The notes under the pieces are model-generated. The model was given only the letters and a program-made list of their open reading frames with translations. It did no database searches and was not told the DNA's origin. The position numbers and the translations under genes are program-made. From Pseudoalteromonas denitrificans DSM 6059 (GTDB lineage: Bacteria; Pseudomonadota; Gammaproteobacteria; Enterobacterales; Alteromonadaceae), in NCBI RefSeq assembly GCF_900112265.1, contig NZ_FOLO01000005.1:124001-188000 (forward strand): a stretch of DNA of 64,000 nt. Direction: 5' to 3'. This document shows, piece after piece, positions 1 through 9,578 of this stretch. Positions within the stretch are counted from its first letter, which is position 1. The number at the start of each line of letters is the position of its first letter.

Positions 1-461
1 TCACATTTTTTAGCCGTTCAAAACAAAGACTGTGGACTAAAGGGGAATCTTCCAAAAACTATTTAAACGTTAAAGAAATTCACACTGACTGTGATTTTGA
101 TTCAATTCTTATTTTGGCTACACCTGATGGACCAACTTGCCACTTAGGTAGCCAAAGTTGTTTTGAAAATGCAAAACCAGACTTAGCATTTTTAGCACAG
201 TTAAATCAGGTGATTTCAAACAGAAAAAATGACGATCCAAATGATAGCTATACTGCATCTTTATTTGCAAAAGATATTAGTCGAAGTGCACAAAAAGTGG
301 GGGAAGAAGGCGTTGAAGTTGCATTAGCTGCTGTTAAGCAAGATATTGAAGAACTAAAAAATGAGTCCGCAGACTTGCTTTATCACTTACTGGTTTTACT
401 ACAAAGATCAGAAACAGATATTTCAGACGTCATAAAAGTCTTACAGCAACGCCATAAATAG
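1..461 (+). CDS. hisI: HisIE, 3' part (histidine biosynthesis)
   Basis: This is the end of a fused phosphoribosyl-AMP cyclohydrolase / phosphoribosyl-ATP pyrophosphatase, which catalyses steps 2 and 3 of histidine synthesis in the cytoplasm. The reading frame is already open at base 3, so the true start lies upstream of the window. The visible N-terminal part is the cyclohydrolase with its metal-binding CHLGSQSC cysteine motif. The HisE part follows, with EEGVEVALAA and a DLLYHLLVLL helix typical of this all-alpha MazG-like fold. hisIE is usually the last gene of the his operon, which fits the strong terminator 30 bases after the stop. The identification is firm; only the upstream half is missing. 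Confidence 0.93.
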   Translation, partial: TFFSRSKQRLWTKGESSKNYLNVKEIHTDCDFDSILILATPDGPTCHLGSQSCFENAKPDLAFLAQLNQVISNRKNDDPNDSYTASLFAKDISRSAQKVGEEGVEVALAAVKQDIEELKNESADLLYHLLVLLQRSETDISDVIKVLQQRHK

Positions 462-492
462 CATATTGACAGGTAATTAATTCAAAAAAGGT

Positions 493-525
493 GAAAAGGA
501 GTCTATATTGACTCCTTTTCTTTTT
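493..525 (+). terminator. Rho-independent terminator after hisIE
   Basis: A perfect 11-bp inverted repeat (GAAAAGGAGTC at 493-503, GACTCCTTTTC at 510-520) with a 6-base loop is followed by a T-rich tail. It ends the hisIE transcript. Confidence 0.85.
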
Positions 526-583
526 ATTTATCAATATTAACGGTATCCTTATATTAGCCAATTTAACACCAAGGAGTGTATTA

Positions 584-1090
584 ATGAAATCCCCTTTTCT
601 ACTGGTTGCAGGCGTTATTACTTTATCAGGTTGTGTAAATACCTTGTCTCAAGAACAGCAAACTAAAATAGATAACATGACTTCATGTGAAAAGATTCAA
701 GGTTTGCTTGAATCCTATGAGAATGATTTTGCTCCACTAAAACAAAGCCGCGTTAAAAACAAATATATGGAAGTTTGGCAAGCTTCTTATAATTTGGTGG
801 GTGAAAATTGCCAAATATCTAAAGGTAATAACAATACCAATAATTATATGTGCCAACAAAATTTTAGTGAAAAAGATCTCGCTGTTGCAATATACTCACA
901 AGCTGTCGATTTCACAAAAAACTGTTTGAAAGAACAGGGATGGAGAATTAAAACTGAAAATAATAAGGGTTCAGTGCGCACAACATTTTTTTTAAATGAG
1001 TCAAGCCCTAGCCTTTCAATACATTCAGGAAAAACTTTAGCTAAATTAAATGATGTATGGATGACATCATTTGAAGTTGGCAAACGATAA
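584..1090 (+). CDS. Putative lipoprotein of unknown function
   Basis: This 168-residue protein has an N-terminal signal sequence ending in the lipobox LSGC (Cys at about residue 17), so it should be a lipid-anchored envelope protein. The mature part is hydrophilic, has several further cysteines (about residues 35, 64, 89 and 114) that could form disulfides in the periplasm, and shows no domain that I recognise. A good ribosome-binding site (AAGGAG) precedes the ATG. It is transcribed alone, between the hisIE terminator and a bidirectional terminator. The exported lipoprotein call rests on the visible signal; the function is unknown. Confidence 0.8.
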   Translation: MKSPFLLVAGVITLSGCVNTLSQEQQTKIDNMTSCEKIQGLLESYENDFAPLKQSRVKNKYMEVWQASYNLVGENCQISKGNNNTNNYMCQQNFSEKDLAVAIYSQAVDFTKNCLKEQGWRIKTENNKGSVRTTFFLNESSPSLSIHSGKTLAKLNDVWMTSFEVGKR

Positions 1091-1098
1091 GCATAAAA

Positions 1099-1123
1099 CA
1101 TGGCTCAACTCATTTGAGCCATG
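1099..1123. terminator. Bidirectional terminator between convergent genes
   Basis: A perfect 10-bp stem (CATGGCTCAA / TTGAGCCATG) with a 5-base loop lies exactly between the convergent lipoprotein and protease genes, with A-rich sequence on one side and T-containing sequence on the other. Confidence 0.75.
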
Positions 1124-1131
1124 AGTACCCT

Positions 1132-2172
1132 TTAAATAAGTTTTATTTTTATACTTGGCTTTGCCGCCGACAATTCAATAATATGCCCATTTCTTAATAG
1201 TTTAAACATTATTTGCTCGCCACTTTTAATATTTTTAAGATAATCAGCTATGTTCATATAGTTTCCAGATTCACCCGTGATAATTATATCGCCTACCGCA
1301 AGTAAAATATCACCTCCCAATAACATGACCAGACCTTCTATCTCCGCTTCTAAAACCCCACCTTTAAGTCCTATTTTGTCTGCAAAACTTTGTTTAGCGA
1401 CTTTTTCAACCAGTATCCCCGACTTTTGTGGCACATTGAGTGCTTTAGCAACAGGATATGACAACAGTGAAAATTCCATACCAAACCAAATTGTAGGTTG
1501 TTCAATCAAAATTCTTTTAACCATGTTACTACTGGCAGCAAAACCTAGTCCTTCATTACCACCAGATTGTGTCTCTATATAACTCACTACACCTATGAGC
1601 TGCCCTTTACTATTAAATAAAGGACCACCAGAATTTCCTTGATTAATAGCAGCATCCGTTTGCAAAAACTCTATTTCACCTTTACCTAAACCTTCATGAA
1701 TACGCCGTCCACTTAGGTGACCCACAGTAAGTGTATGGCTTAAGCCATAAGGTGTTCCAATCACAAATACTTCTTCACCTATTTGTGTTTTTTCGGAATT
1801 AGCTATTTTTATTGCAGGGAAATCTTTATCATTTGTGATTAATTTTATAAGCGCAATATCAGCAGCTTGGTAACTAGACAAAACCTTCGCTTTAAATTGA
1901 CCTTTACCTTGCACATCTACCGTTAATTCATCAGCACTATTAACAACATGCGCCGCGGTTAGTATAAGCCCTTCAGAGTTAATTAACGTGCCGGTTCCTA
2001 AACTGCTTGAAGTAAATGATACCAGTTCATCATTTTTTGAGCGGACTTGTTTGGTATTTGAATAAATTATCACTATAGACTTATCTAATTTTTTGTATAA
2101 TTTACTATAATCTTTTGCAAAAACACTTAAATTAATAAAAAGTAAAATACTGTAAATAATAAACTTTTTCAT
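1132..2172 (-). CDS. Trypsin-like serine protease with PDZ domain (DegP/DegS/HtrA family)
   Basis: This is a 346-residue periplasmic or membrane-tethered protease of the S1C family. The start chosen here is the ATG at 2172. It begins an MKKF signal sequence and has an AAGGGAT ribosome-binding site, whereas the 37 codons further upstream look like untranslated leader. The catalytic triad is visible as His in LTAAHVV, Asp in ADIALIKL and Ser in NQGNSGGPL. The C-terminal third (about residues 235-340) reads as one PDZ domain with the GDIL...VGD signature. Family members degrade or sense misfolded envelope proteins. One PDZ domain and a short length resemble DegS more than DegP, but the N-terminus could be a cleaved signal, so the exact subtype is open. 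Confidence 0.88.
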   Translation of the reverse strand: MKKFIIYSILLFINLSVFAKDYSKLYKKLDKSIVIIYSNTKQVRSKNDELVSFTSSSLGTGTLINSEGLILTAAHVVNSADELTVDVQGKGQFKAKVLSSYQAADIALIKLITNDKDFPAIKIANSEKTQIGEEVFVIGTPYGLSHTLTVGHLSGRRIHEGLGKGEIEFLQTDAAINQGNSGGPLFNSKGQLIGVVSYIETQSGGNEGLGFAASSNMVKRILIEQPTIWFGMEFSLLSYPVAKALNVPQKSGILVEKVAKQSFADKIGLKGGVLEAEIEGLVMLLGGDILLAVGDIIITGESGNYMNIADYLKNIKSGEQIMFKLLRNGHIIELSAAKPSIKIKLI

Positions 2173-2396
2173 GATATCCCTTTTGAGTCTATTTTGATAA
2201 ATTAATATAGTACACAAATGATAAGATGAAGTGTTATACAAGTAATTATTTATATTTATATTTATCTGTAAAACTGCACTCAATAATTAATGTAATAACG
2301 GTTAATCCCGTAATCCGCTGTTTAAGTTTTGACTAATTTTACGTATACTCATTCTAGATAAATTAGGTAAATTTCAAAAAGGGAAGATCTAAGTTA

Positions 2397-3932
2397 GTGT
2401 CAAATCAATTAGAAATCTTGCAAAAGAAACTAAATAAAGCAGTAAAGAATAGAGAACTTATTGAATCAGCAAGACAAACACAGCTTGGTGCTTTAACTCA
2501 ATTTGCATCTAAACTTTCTCTTGTTTGTAAAGGACAGGATTTAGAACTAGATAATAAACTTGCAAAATTTAGATCTTTACTGAGTAAAGGTGTTGATTTT
2601 GAAATTTTAAGCCCCCTAATTGAAGAAATTACAAATATTTTACGTGCCCAAGAAACAAAACAAGATGAAAACATTAAGAAGTTGCAACAAAGCGTAAATG
2701 ATGCGGGAAAAAAACTTCAAAAAACGAAAGGCATTCCAGATGAGTTACGCAGAAGCCTCAGAAATTTATTAACAACTGATTTAGACGAAATAAAAGCAAC
2801 TTCAGATTTTATTCCTTTGTTATCTCGTTTAGTCGGAATTTATCATCAAGTACTTAATAATAAACATGGTAACTTAACTGCAACCCCACCTGAAATCGCA
2901 CCTGAACTTGCAACAGAGTTATTAAACTTAACAAGCGAGCTTGCATTTGAGGGTAATAATGCAAAACAACTGGATAAAATAAAAAAACAAATCACAAAAA
3001 ACTTCCAGTTAAATGCATTGTTAGAAGCTTGTATCAACATTATTCGAATAGTTGTATCCAGTATTTCTCAGGAAAGAGATACAGCACAACAATTTCTAAT
3101 TAATGTAAATGAAACACTTACATTATTGCACCAAACATTACTGGATTCTGTACAACGCTCAAAAGAAGTAGGTCATAAAATGGCTAATCTCAATGAGCAA
3201 ATTGAACAAAAAATATCTCAACTTGCACAGGAAACCCAATCGGCTTCAACCATAGATGCTCTTAAATTGATTGTTGGACAAAAGTTGGAGGCCCTAACAC
3301 TAGACATAAAATTTAAAGAAGATCTTGAGTTAACTGAAAGAGAGTCTTTAGCAAGTACACTCAAAGAAATGCAAACGCGTATTAATTCACTTGAAAGTGA
3401 AAGTAATAAATATAAAGATAGATTAGCTGAACAAAGATTTAAAAGTTTACAAGACAGCTTAACAAAGTTACCAAACCGTGCGGCATATGATGAAAGAATA
3501 GCATTAGAATATAATACGTTTTCAAGAAATGGCCATAATTTGTGTTTAGTTATAGTCGATGTTGATCATTTTAAACGAATTAACGATACTTTTGGTCATA
3601 GTGCGGGTGATAAAACATTGCAAGTACTTGCTAATGCATTAAAAAAATCAATTCGCGTCACTGATTTTATTGCTCGATTTGGTGGTGAGGAATTTGTGAT
3701 CATCATGCCCAACTCCGATTTAAAACAAATTCTAGCACCACTTGAAAAAATCAGAAGAACAATTAAAAGTATTCCTTTTAAATTTAAAACAACCAGCCTT
3801 AGGATCACAATATCTATAGGAGCAAGCCAATTTAAAAGTGGTGATAGTATACTTGAAGTTTTTGATCGTGCGGATACAGCCCTATATGAAGCTAAAAACT
3901 CAGGTCGAGATCGCATAATCATAAAAAAATAA
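2397..3932 (+). CDS. Diguanylate cyclase (GGDEF) with long helical N-terminal region
   Basis: This 511-residue cytoplasmic protein starts at GTG (2397) behind GGGAAG. Residues 1 to about 340 contain no transmembrane segment and are predicted to be largely helical or coiled coil, with many Gln, Lys and Leu residues. The last ~165 residues are a GGDEF domain with the catalytic motif RFGGEEF and a product-inhibition I-site RVTD five residues before it, so it should make cyclic di-GMP and be feedback-inhibited. The motif SLTKLPNRAAYDERI marks the domain start. The N-terminal part presumably senses or localises the enzyme, but I cannot assign it to a named sensor family. It is separated from ppnN by 57 bases. 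Confidence 0.9.
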   Translation: MSNQLEILQKKLNKAVKNRELIESARQTQLGALTQFASKLSLVCKGQDLELDNKLAKFRSLLSKGVDFEILSPLIEEITNILRAQETKQDENIKKLQQSVNDAGKKLQKTKGIPDELRRSLRNLLTTDLDEIKATSDFIPLLSRLVGIYHQVLNNKHGNLTATPPEIAPELATELLNLTSELAFEGNNAKQLDKIKKQITKNFQLNALLEACINIIRIVVSSISQERDTAQQFLINVNETLTLLHQTLLDSVQRSKEVGHKMANLNEQIEQKISQLAQETQSASTIDALKLIVGQKLEALTLDIKFKEDLELTERESLASTLKEMQTRINSLESESNKYKDRLAEQRFKSLQDSLTKLPNRAAYDERIALEYNTFSRNGHNLCLVIVDVDHFKRINDTFGHSAGDKTLQVLANALKKSIRVTDFIARFGGEEFVIIMPNSDLKQILAPLEKIRRTIKSIPFKFKTTSLRITISIGASQFKSGDSILEVFDRADTALYEAKNSGRDRIIIKK

Positions 3933-3989
3933 TCGCATTTCCTTAATTAAAAACTATATTTAAATTATGTAGTTAATTAAGGAAAATCT

Positions 3990-5342
3990 ATGAGCATACA
4001 ACTAAATCCAATCGGGATATTAGATTTACTGTCACAACTTGAAGTTGATTCATTAAAAAAATCCTCCACAAGCAAACTTTATCGCCTCTTTCGAAATTGC
4101 TCTTTAGCCGTACTCAATGTTGGTAGTCATACAGATTCAAGTTTTGAAATTTATGAAAAATATAAAAGCTTTGATATTAATTTGCTGTGTAGAGAACGCG
4201 GCATAAAAATAGAACTACACAACCCGCCAGAAACAGCCTTTGTTGATGGTCAAATAATAAAAGGCATTCATGAGCATTTATTTTCTGTAATACGAGATAT
4301 TCTCTTTATACAAAGTAAATATGAAAACAACCATATTAACCTTACCGATTCTAGCCATATAACACATGTTGTTTTTGACATGTTGCGCAATGCAAATGTA
4401 TTACCCATAAACACAGAACCTAATATGATAGTTTGCTGGGGTGGGCACTCAATTGCTGATAACGAATACCGTTATACAAAAGAAGTCGGTTACCAGCTTG
4501 GACTCAGGGGGCTTAATATTTGTACAGGTTGCGGTCCAGGCGCAATGAAAGGACCAATGAAAGGCGCTACAATTGGTCATGCAAAACAAAGGATCAGTGA
4601 AAATCGATATTTGGGTTTAACTGAACCAAGTATTATTGCCGCAGAGCCTCCGAACCCTATCGTTAATGAACTTGCCATCCTGCCTGATATAGAAAAAAGA
4701 TTAGAAGCCTTTGTGCGCATTAGTCACGGTATTATTATATTTCCAGGAGGTGCAGGTACAGCAGAAGAACTACTTTACTTGTTAGGGATATTACTACATC
4801 CAGAGAATGAACAACAAAGCCTACCTGTTATTTTAACAGGACCACAGAGTAGCAAAGCGTACTTTGATGAAATTACACTATTTGTAGAAAAAACATTAGG
4901 GCAAGATGCACTTAAAAAATTTACAGTGATCATCGATAACCCAGCTGCTGTTGCCTCTTATTTAAAGGAAAACATGACTAAAGTGAGAGAATATAGGAAA
5001 GAAAAAGGAGATGCCTATCATTTTAACTGGACATTAAAAATTGAACCTGAGTTTCAACTTCCCTTTGCACCTACTCATGATAATATGTCGAGTTTAAATT
5101 TACATTTATCACAACCACCACAGCAGTTGGCTGCTAATTTGAGGCGGGCTTTTTCTGGTATTGTCGCTGGAAATGTCAAAGATGAAGGCATACAAGAAAT
5201 AAAGCGCAATGGTGCTTTTGAACTTCAAGGGGACATTAATTTAATGAAATATATGGATACTTTACTGAAAGCATTTGTAGAACAAGGTAGAATGAAATTA
5301 CCGGGTTCTGTTTATACCCCTTGTTATAAGATCAAAGTATAA
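3990..5342 (+). CDS. ppnN: Nucleotide 5'-monophosphate nucleosidase PpnN (LOG family)
   Basis: This 450-residue PpnN/YgdH-type enzyme cleaves purine and pyrimidine nucleoside monophosphates to the base and ribose 5-phosphate. In E. coli the enzyme is stimulated by (p)ppGpp. The central LOG-like Rossmann core carries [13 protein letters not shown] (about residue 181) and [15 protein letters not shown] (about residue 252). Flanking N- and C-terminal extensions match the long PpnN type rather than the short LOG proteins. An AAGGAA ribosome-binding site precedes the ATG. It is the first gene of a tight cluster with xni 16 bases downstream, the same pairing as ygdH-xni in enterobacteria. Confidence 0.93.
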   Translation: MSIQLNPIGILDLLSQLEVDSLKKSSTSKLYRLFRNCSLAVLNVGSHTDSSFEIYEKYKSFDINLLCRERGIKIELHNPPETAFVDGQIIKGIHEHLFSVIRDILFIQSKYENNHINLTDSSHITHVVFDMLRNANVLPINTEPNMIVCWGGHSIADNEYRYTKEVGYQLGLRGLNICTGCGPGAMKGPMKGATIGHAKQRISENRYLGLTEPSIIAAEPPNPIVNELAILPDIEKRLEAFVRISHGIIIFPGGAGTAEELLYLLGILLHPENEQQSLPVILTGPQSSKAYFDEITLFVEKTLGQDALKKFTVIIDNPAAVASYLKENMTKVREYRKEKGDAYHFNWTLKIEPEFQLPFAPTHDNMSSLNLHLSQPPQQLAANLRRAFSGIVAGNVKDEGIQEIKRNGAFELQGDINLMKYMDTLLKAFVEQGRMKLPGSVYTPCYKIKV

Positions 5343-5358
5343 GGCTGCGAAAAAATCA

Positions 5359-6138
5359 ATGTCCACAAAAGTATTATTAATAGATGCTCTTAATTTAATT
5401 AGGCGCATCTATGCTGTAGATTGTAATCAAAGTAACTTGTCTCATGAACAAATATTAAAATCAGCTAGCCAAAGAGTATTAAATGCAACAAAAAAACTAT
5501 TAAGGTTAACGCAAGCAACACATGCGATTGCTGTATTTGATGGTGATAAAAGTTGGCGTTATACCTATTATCCGCTATATAAACAAAATAGAAGTGAAAT
5601 GCCGCCAGAATTAAAACAAGGTCTAGATTTATTTAAACAAAACTTTAATGACGCTGGAATACTGTCATTCTCTCCAGAACAAGATGAAGCCGATGATATA
5701 ATAGCGACGCTTGCCAATAAAATATCTCAAAAAAATATATCTTGTACTATTGTTTCAACAGACAAAGGTTTTTTACCATTACTAAACAAAAATGTTGAGA
5801 TATATGACTATTTTTCTCAAAAATACATTAATGAAGACGATGTACATAACAAATTTAATTTACCAATTCATAAATTAATAGAGTTTTGGTCATTAGCCGG
5901 CGATACAACCAATGATATTCCAGGGGTTAAAGGAGTCGGAAAGAAAACAGCTGAAAAAATATTGAATGAATTTCATAATGTTGAATCAGCTTTAGAGGAC
6001 CAAAATTTACCCGAAAAAATAAAGACAAAAATAACACACTCTCTATCTGATTTTATTACAGCTAAAGTATTAGTCACTTTAAGAAATGATATACATTTAG
6101 GTTTTTCATTAAAACAATTAAGAGTTAAATCGAATTAA
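5359..6138 (+). CDS. xni: Flap endonuclease Xni (ExoIX family)
   Basis: This 259-residue homologue of the 5'-3' exonuclease domain of DNA polymerase I acts as a flap endonuclease on branched DNA. Visible acidic motifs include LLIDALN at the N-terminus, VFDGD, and EQDEADDIIATLA. The helix-hairpin-helix-like DIPGVKGVGKKTAEKIL sits at about residues 187-203. As in other Xni proteins, the active site has fewer acidic residues than the Pol I domain: the loop after the STDKGF motif lacks the usual DLxQL sequence. It sits between ppnN and a DUF3192 gene with almost no spacing, so co-expression is likely. Confidence 0.92.
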   Translation: MSTKVLLIDALNLIRRIYAVDCNQSNLSHEQILKSASQRVLNATKKLLRLTQATHAIAVFDGDKSWRYTYYPLYKQNRSEMPPELKQGLDLFKQNFNDAGILSFSPEQDEADDIIATLANKISQKNISCTIVSTDKGFLPLLNKNVEIYDYFSQKYINEDDVHNKFNLPIHKLIEFWSLAGDTTNDIPGVKGVGKKTAEKILNEFHNVESALEDQNLPEKIKTKITHSLSDFITAKVLVTLRNDIHLGFSLKQLRVKSN

Positions 6139-6139
6139 T

Positions 6140-6526
6140 ATGACTAAGAAAATATTTAGGTACATTTTATTAGGGCTTGGGTTTTATGCAGTTTTAGCAA
6201 CATGCGTTATTCTTTTTTATAAAGATGATCCTTCCACAATGAATTGGCAAGACAGACAATCATACAACAAACGGTTTATAGCTAATTTAAAGTTAAAAGA
6301 ACCTAAATATTTTGACTCAGTCATAGAAACATTAGGTGCTCCCGATCTCACATTTGCCAAAAAGGCATTTAATGATACTTTTCAAATCTTGTACTACAGA
6401 ACACAGCATATGAAATCTGATGGGATCACAACGGTAGAAGAGTGCACGGGTTTAATGTTCAAAAATAATATATTGATAGCCTGGGGCCCTGGTGCAGATA
6501 AAGCATATGAAAGTATTACTCAATGA
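6140..6526 (+). CDS. DUF3192 family membrane-anchored protein
   Basis: This 128-residue protein begins one base after the xni stop. One hydrophobic segment (about residues 8-27) forms an N-terminal membrane anchor. The soluble remainder has the DUF3192-type pattern: a WQDRQSYNKR segment, LGAPDLTFAK, and a C-terminal LYYRTQHMKSDG..TTVEECT..F motif ending in a Trp-Gly. The family is widespread in gammaproteobacteria and resembles small lipoprotein-like SmpA/BamE folds, but its role is unknown. Its stop overlaps the start of the next gene (ATGA), so translation is probably coupled. Confidence 0.8.
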   Translation: MTKKIFRYILLGLGFYAVLATCVILFYKDDPSTMNWQDRQSYNKRFIANLKLKEPKYFDSVIETLGAPDLTFAKKAFNDTFQILYYRTQHMKSDGITTVEECTGLMFKNNILIAWGPGADKAYESITQ

Positions 6527-8274
6527 GTGCATTAACGGCTAATGACCTTGCTAAATTACTGAGTGACACCCAAAAACTAATGCTATTCTATTACTCCAAA
6601 GACAAATGGCATCAAATATTTCCCCTTATTAGCCATTTAGCAGAACAATATGATTTATTTTATATAGAGCATAAACAGGCAATGCTTGCTCAATTAACTT
6701 TCTACCTTTCAAAACAAGGCTATACAACCAACCTTGTAATAAACCAAATAATCATACTTCTCACCTTTTGCCATAGTAGTCAAATAAACAAAGCAGCGCG
6801 GCAAAAACTCATTTCAGCCTGCTTGTGCCAGTATATTTGTTACCAAAAAGAGAATAACGCAATTGCTATGGGACAGACACTGTCGCCAGAGTCTATAAAG
6901 TTATTCAAAATGCGCAACAAACTCACCATAAAATTATTAGATTATGGAAAAGTGCCACAAGGTATAATTCAAAACATATTTAAAAATTTATCTCGCTATA
7001 CCCAAACAATAAGCGATCACCAAAGTAGTTGCTTGCTTGATACTCCAACAATTTTTATTGCTACCTCAGCATTATTAGCAAAAAAAATTACTTTGGCAAA
7101 AAACACACAGGTTATGAATCTGCAAAATGCTGTAGCTCAAATCTACCAAACAAGTAAACAAACAAATGTACTCCTACTTTTAAAAAAACTAATACAGTAT
7201 TTACCCTGTGAGCTGCCAGGTTCTGTACTTGTGTTCAATAACGATTATAGATCTTATTATATTGGGGAATTTAGCGATGAACTTAATGAAAATACGCAAT
7301 ATTTAACCTATCAAGTGCCATTAAAACAATCATCAAAACAAGGTCGTTTTTCTATAAATAACGCTTGGCTCAAAACAAACTCTCCCCAGCAGGTTTGCCA
7401 AGACCTAGGTTTAATCTTCAAAATCTGGTTTGAACCACTTACATCAATTAAACAAAAAAATAATATAACATTTAATTTTATAAAAAATCATGAGTCCAAT
7501 CATACTCAACAAAACCATCTTATGAGTATCATTTCGAAAAAACAGCATAATACAATAGATAATTTATGCGATATTTTAAGTGATCAAAATAAAATATGCC
7601 TTTCTTTATGTCAGTTGGCAACAGATTCAAATAGAACGGGACAAACTATTACATCGGTTAGACATGCGATTATGTTATTAGGCACAATAAGAGCACCTTT
7701 TTTAATAAAAAAAATATTATTACAGCATGAATTACAACAACTTAACCACCCTAATTGGTATCTAATTGAACAAAGGGTACTATCACTTGTTGAAGCAGCA
7801 GAACTCACAGCAACAAATATTTATGATTTTCTACCTGAAGAAGTCAGTATCACTATTTTAAGCTATTGTTACATTCTTTTATCCCAGCCTGATGCATCCC
7901 CTTCTTTATATGTATTAAAAGACTCAGCTTTACCAAAAAACGTTCAATTATCGATTGAAAATTATTTAGGATTAACATGGTTACCTACAAACAATAAATT
8001 TGAATCATCAATTCTAACAACATTATCTACAAAATGGATAAATGCACTTACAAATTTACAAGCTTTTAACTCTAATAAAAATGAAACACTTGAGTTTTAT
8101 GCCATAGTACTCTCACTTGTAGGCGTGACTTATGCGTATGATTGTGAATATCATCCTGATGCTTATACAGAACAGTTATTAAAGTTAGCGATTAAAAAAC
8201 TAAAATTTAAAAGTTTAGATACTTATTTAGAGAAAACACATGAGTTTCACTTTAAAAATCAACTAACATATTAA
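6523..8274 (+). CDS. Large cytoplasmic protein with degenerate HDOD-like domain
   Basis: This 583-residue protein overlaps the DUF3192 gene by 4 bases. There is no signal peptide or clear membrane segment. Residues from about 330 to 440 follow the HDOD pattern: a run like LMSIISKKQHNTIDNLCDIL, a LSLCQLA helix where active HDOD proteins have LLRLANS, then TSVRHAIMLLGTIRAPFLI. HDOD domains are HD-fold signalling modules without the metal-binding His-Asp pair. The flanking 300 N-terminal and 140 C-terminal residues are leucine- and lysine-rich and match nothing that I know. The HDOD call is an inference from pattern; the rest is unassigned. It probably belongs to the ppnN-xni transcription unit. 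Confidence 0.75.
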   Translation: MSALTANDLAKLLSDTQKLMLFYYSKDKWHQIFPLISHLAEQYDLFYIEHKQAMLAQLTFYLSKQGYTTNLVINQIIILLTFCHSSQINKAARQKLISACLCQYICYQKENNAIAMGQTLSPESIKLFKMRNKLTIKLLDYGKVPQGIIQNIFKNLSRYTQTISDHQSSCLLDTPTIFIATSALLAKKITLAKNTQVMNLQNAVAQIYQTSKQTNVLLLLKKLIQYLPCELPGSVLVFNNDYRSYYIGEFSDELNENTQYLTYQVPLKQSSKQGRFSINNAWLKTNSPQQVCQDLGLIFKIWFEPLTSIKQKNNITFNFIKNHESNHTQQNHLMSIISKKQHNTIDNLCDILSDQNKICLSLCQLATDSNRTGQTITSVRHAIMLLGTIRAPFLIKKILLQHELQQLNHPNWYLIEQRVLSLVEAAELTATNIYDFLPEEVSITILSYCYILLSQPDASPSLYVLKDSALPKNVQLSIENYLGLTWLPTNNKFESSILTTLSTKWINALTNLQAFNSNKNETLEFYAIVLSLVGVTYAYDCEYHPDAYTEQLLKLAIKKLKFKSLDTYLEKTHEFHFKNQLTY

Positions 8275-8290
8275 CAATATACTGTAATTT

Positions 8291-8318
8291 AACAGCAAAT
8301 AGTGGATATATTGCTGTT
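8291..8318 (+). terminator. Possible hairpin between the HDOD-like gene and icd
   Basis: An 8-bp inverted repeat (AACAGCAA / TTGCTGTT) with a 12-base loop lies in the 104-base gap. It has no strong T-tract, so it may be a weak terminator or a leader structure. Confidence 0.35.
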
Positions 8319-8378
8319 ATATTGCTATAAAGGCGCCTTGAATATTTATTCTAAAAATATAAATTTTAAGGAAGTTTA

Positions 8379-9386
8379 ATGGCTAAGCGAACCATTACAG
8401 TTATCAAAGGCGATGGCATAGGTCCAAGTATTATAGATTCAGCACTTGAGATATTAAAAGCTGCAGGATGTGATTTTGACTATGATTTTGTTGATGCAGG
8501 ATTAACTGCACTTGAAAATACAGGTGAGTTATTACCACAAACAACACTAGATGCCATTGTAAAAAACAGAATTACATTAAAAGGTCCTCTTACAACACCT
8601 GTTGGAGAAGGTTTCACTTCAATTAATGTAACTTTAAGGAAAAAATTCAATTTATACGCAAATATACGCCCTGTTAAATCATTTGTAGGCACTAAAGCAC
8701 GATTTGATAATATTGACATCATAACCGTAAGAGAAAATACGCAAGGAATGTATTCAGGCTTAGGTCAAACGACCTCTGAGGATGGCTCTGAAGCACAGGC
8801 TATGTCAATGATCACAAAAGAAGGTGCTGAAAAGATTGTCACTTTCGCTTACGAACTTGCCTGTAGAGAAAACCGAAAGAAAGTAACCACAGTCCATAAA
8901 GCTAATATTTTAAAATCAACATCAGGCTTATTTTTAAAAGTTGCGCGTGAAGTTGCAAAAAAATATCCACAAATAGAATCAAACGAGATGATTGTTGACG
9001 CAACTTGTATGAAGCTGGTAATGACACCCGAAGAATTTGACGTCATAGTGACAACTAATTTATTTGGTGATATTTTATCTGATCTTTGCGCAGGATTAGT
9101 CGGAGGGCTAGGCATGGCACCAGGTGCAAACATTGGTGAAGATGCAGCTATTTTTGAAGCAGTCCATGGTAGTGCACCTGATATTGCAGGTAAAAATCTT
9201 GCAAATCCAACCTCAGTGATTTTAGCATCAATCCAAATGCTAGAACATCTCAATATGGCGGATACAGCTGAGCGCATTAGAAATGCAGTAGCAGATGTCA
9301 TAAAATCAGGTGACAGAACAACACGCGATTTAGGCGGAAATCACGGTACGACTGATTTTACTCAAGCAGTGATAGATAGACTTTAG
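8379..9386 (+). CDS. NAD-dependent isocitrate dehydrogenase (decarboxylating)
   Basis: This 335-residue beta-decarboxylating dehydrogenase oxidises isocitrate to 2-oxoglutarate in the TCA cycle. The N-terminus has the IKGDGIGP motif. The substrate loop reads SINVTLRKKFNLYANIRP; Ser-x-Asn-x-x-Leu-Arg is the isocitrate type rather than the isopropylmalate type. Residues that bind metal are in the segments VTTNLFGDILSDL and GLGMAPGANIG, and the cofactor loop has GSAPDIAGKN. The short length and sequence fit the NAD-linked group instead of the ~740- or 416-residue NADP enzymes. A homoisocitrate or isopropylmalate dehydrogenase is less likely. An AAGGAAG ribosome-binding site precedes the ATG. Confidence 0.85.
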   Translation: MAKRTITVIKGDGIGPSIIDSALEILKAAGCDFDYDFVDAGLTALENTGELLPQTTLDAIVKNRITLKGPLTTPVGEGFTSINVTLRKKFNLYANIRPVKSFVGTKARFDNIDIITVRENTQGMYSGLGQTTSEDGSEAQAMSMITKEGAEKIVTFAYELACRENRKKVTTVHKANILKSTSGLFLKVAREVAKKYPQIESNEMIVDATCMKLVMTPEEFDVIVTTNLFGDILSDLCAGLVGGLGMAPGANIGEDAAIFEAVHGSAPDIAGKNLANPTSVILASIQMLEHLNMADTAERIRNAVADVIKSGDRTTRDLGGNHGTTDFTQAVIDRL

Positions 9387-9535
9387 TCATATTTAAGAGG
9401 TCCTTAATGAGATGACATTTACAGGGCCTCCAATAACGGATAAATTATTCAAAAACCCAATCAAAGACCCCCGTAAAAACATATAAAATTCAAAAACAAT
9501 AAAACACCGCATTAAAATTTTAAATGAAAACTTTC

Positions 9536-9565
9536 TTGACATTTAATGTAAAAAAACATAAAAAT
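9536..9565 (+). promoter_or_regulatory. Candidate sigma-70 promoter of the ilvIH operon
   Basis: A perfect -35 box TTGACA (9536-9541) is followed after 17 bases by TAAAAA (9559-9564), a 4/6 match to the -10 consensus. A transcript from here would begin just before the leader peptide at 9579. Confidence 0.6.
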
Positions 9566-9578
9566 AGATACATTATTT

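Noticed and set aside
1277..1582. Plus-strand frame of 101 codons inside the protease gene
   Set aside because: It lies wholly within the protease coding region, and the protease has all three catalytic motifs.
2291..2396. TTGACT and TATACT upstream of the GGDEF gene as a promoter
   Set aside because: The two hexamers are only about 9 bases apart, so they do not form a usable sigma-70 promoter.
8849..9301. Open antisense frame of 150 codons opposite the isocitrate dehydrogenase gene
   Set aside because: It is a shadow of a well-supported enzyme gene; composition is that of an antisense frame and no ribosome-binding site or family match is apparent.
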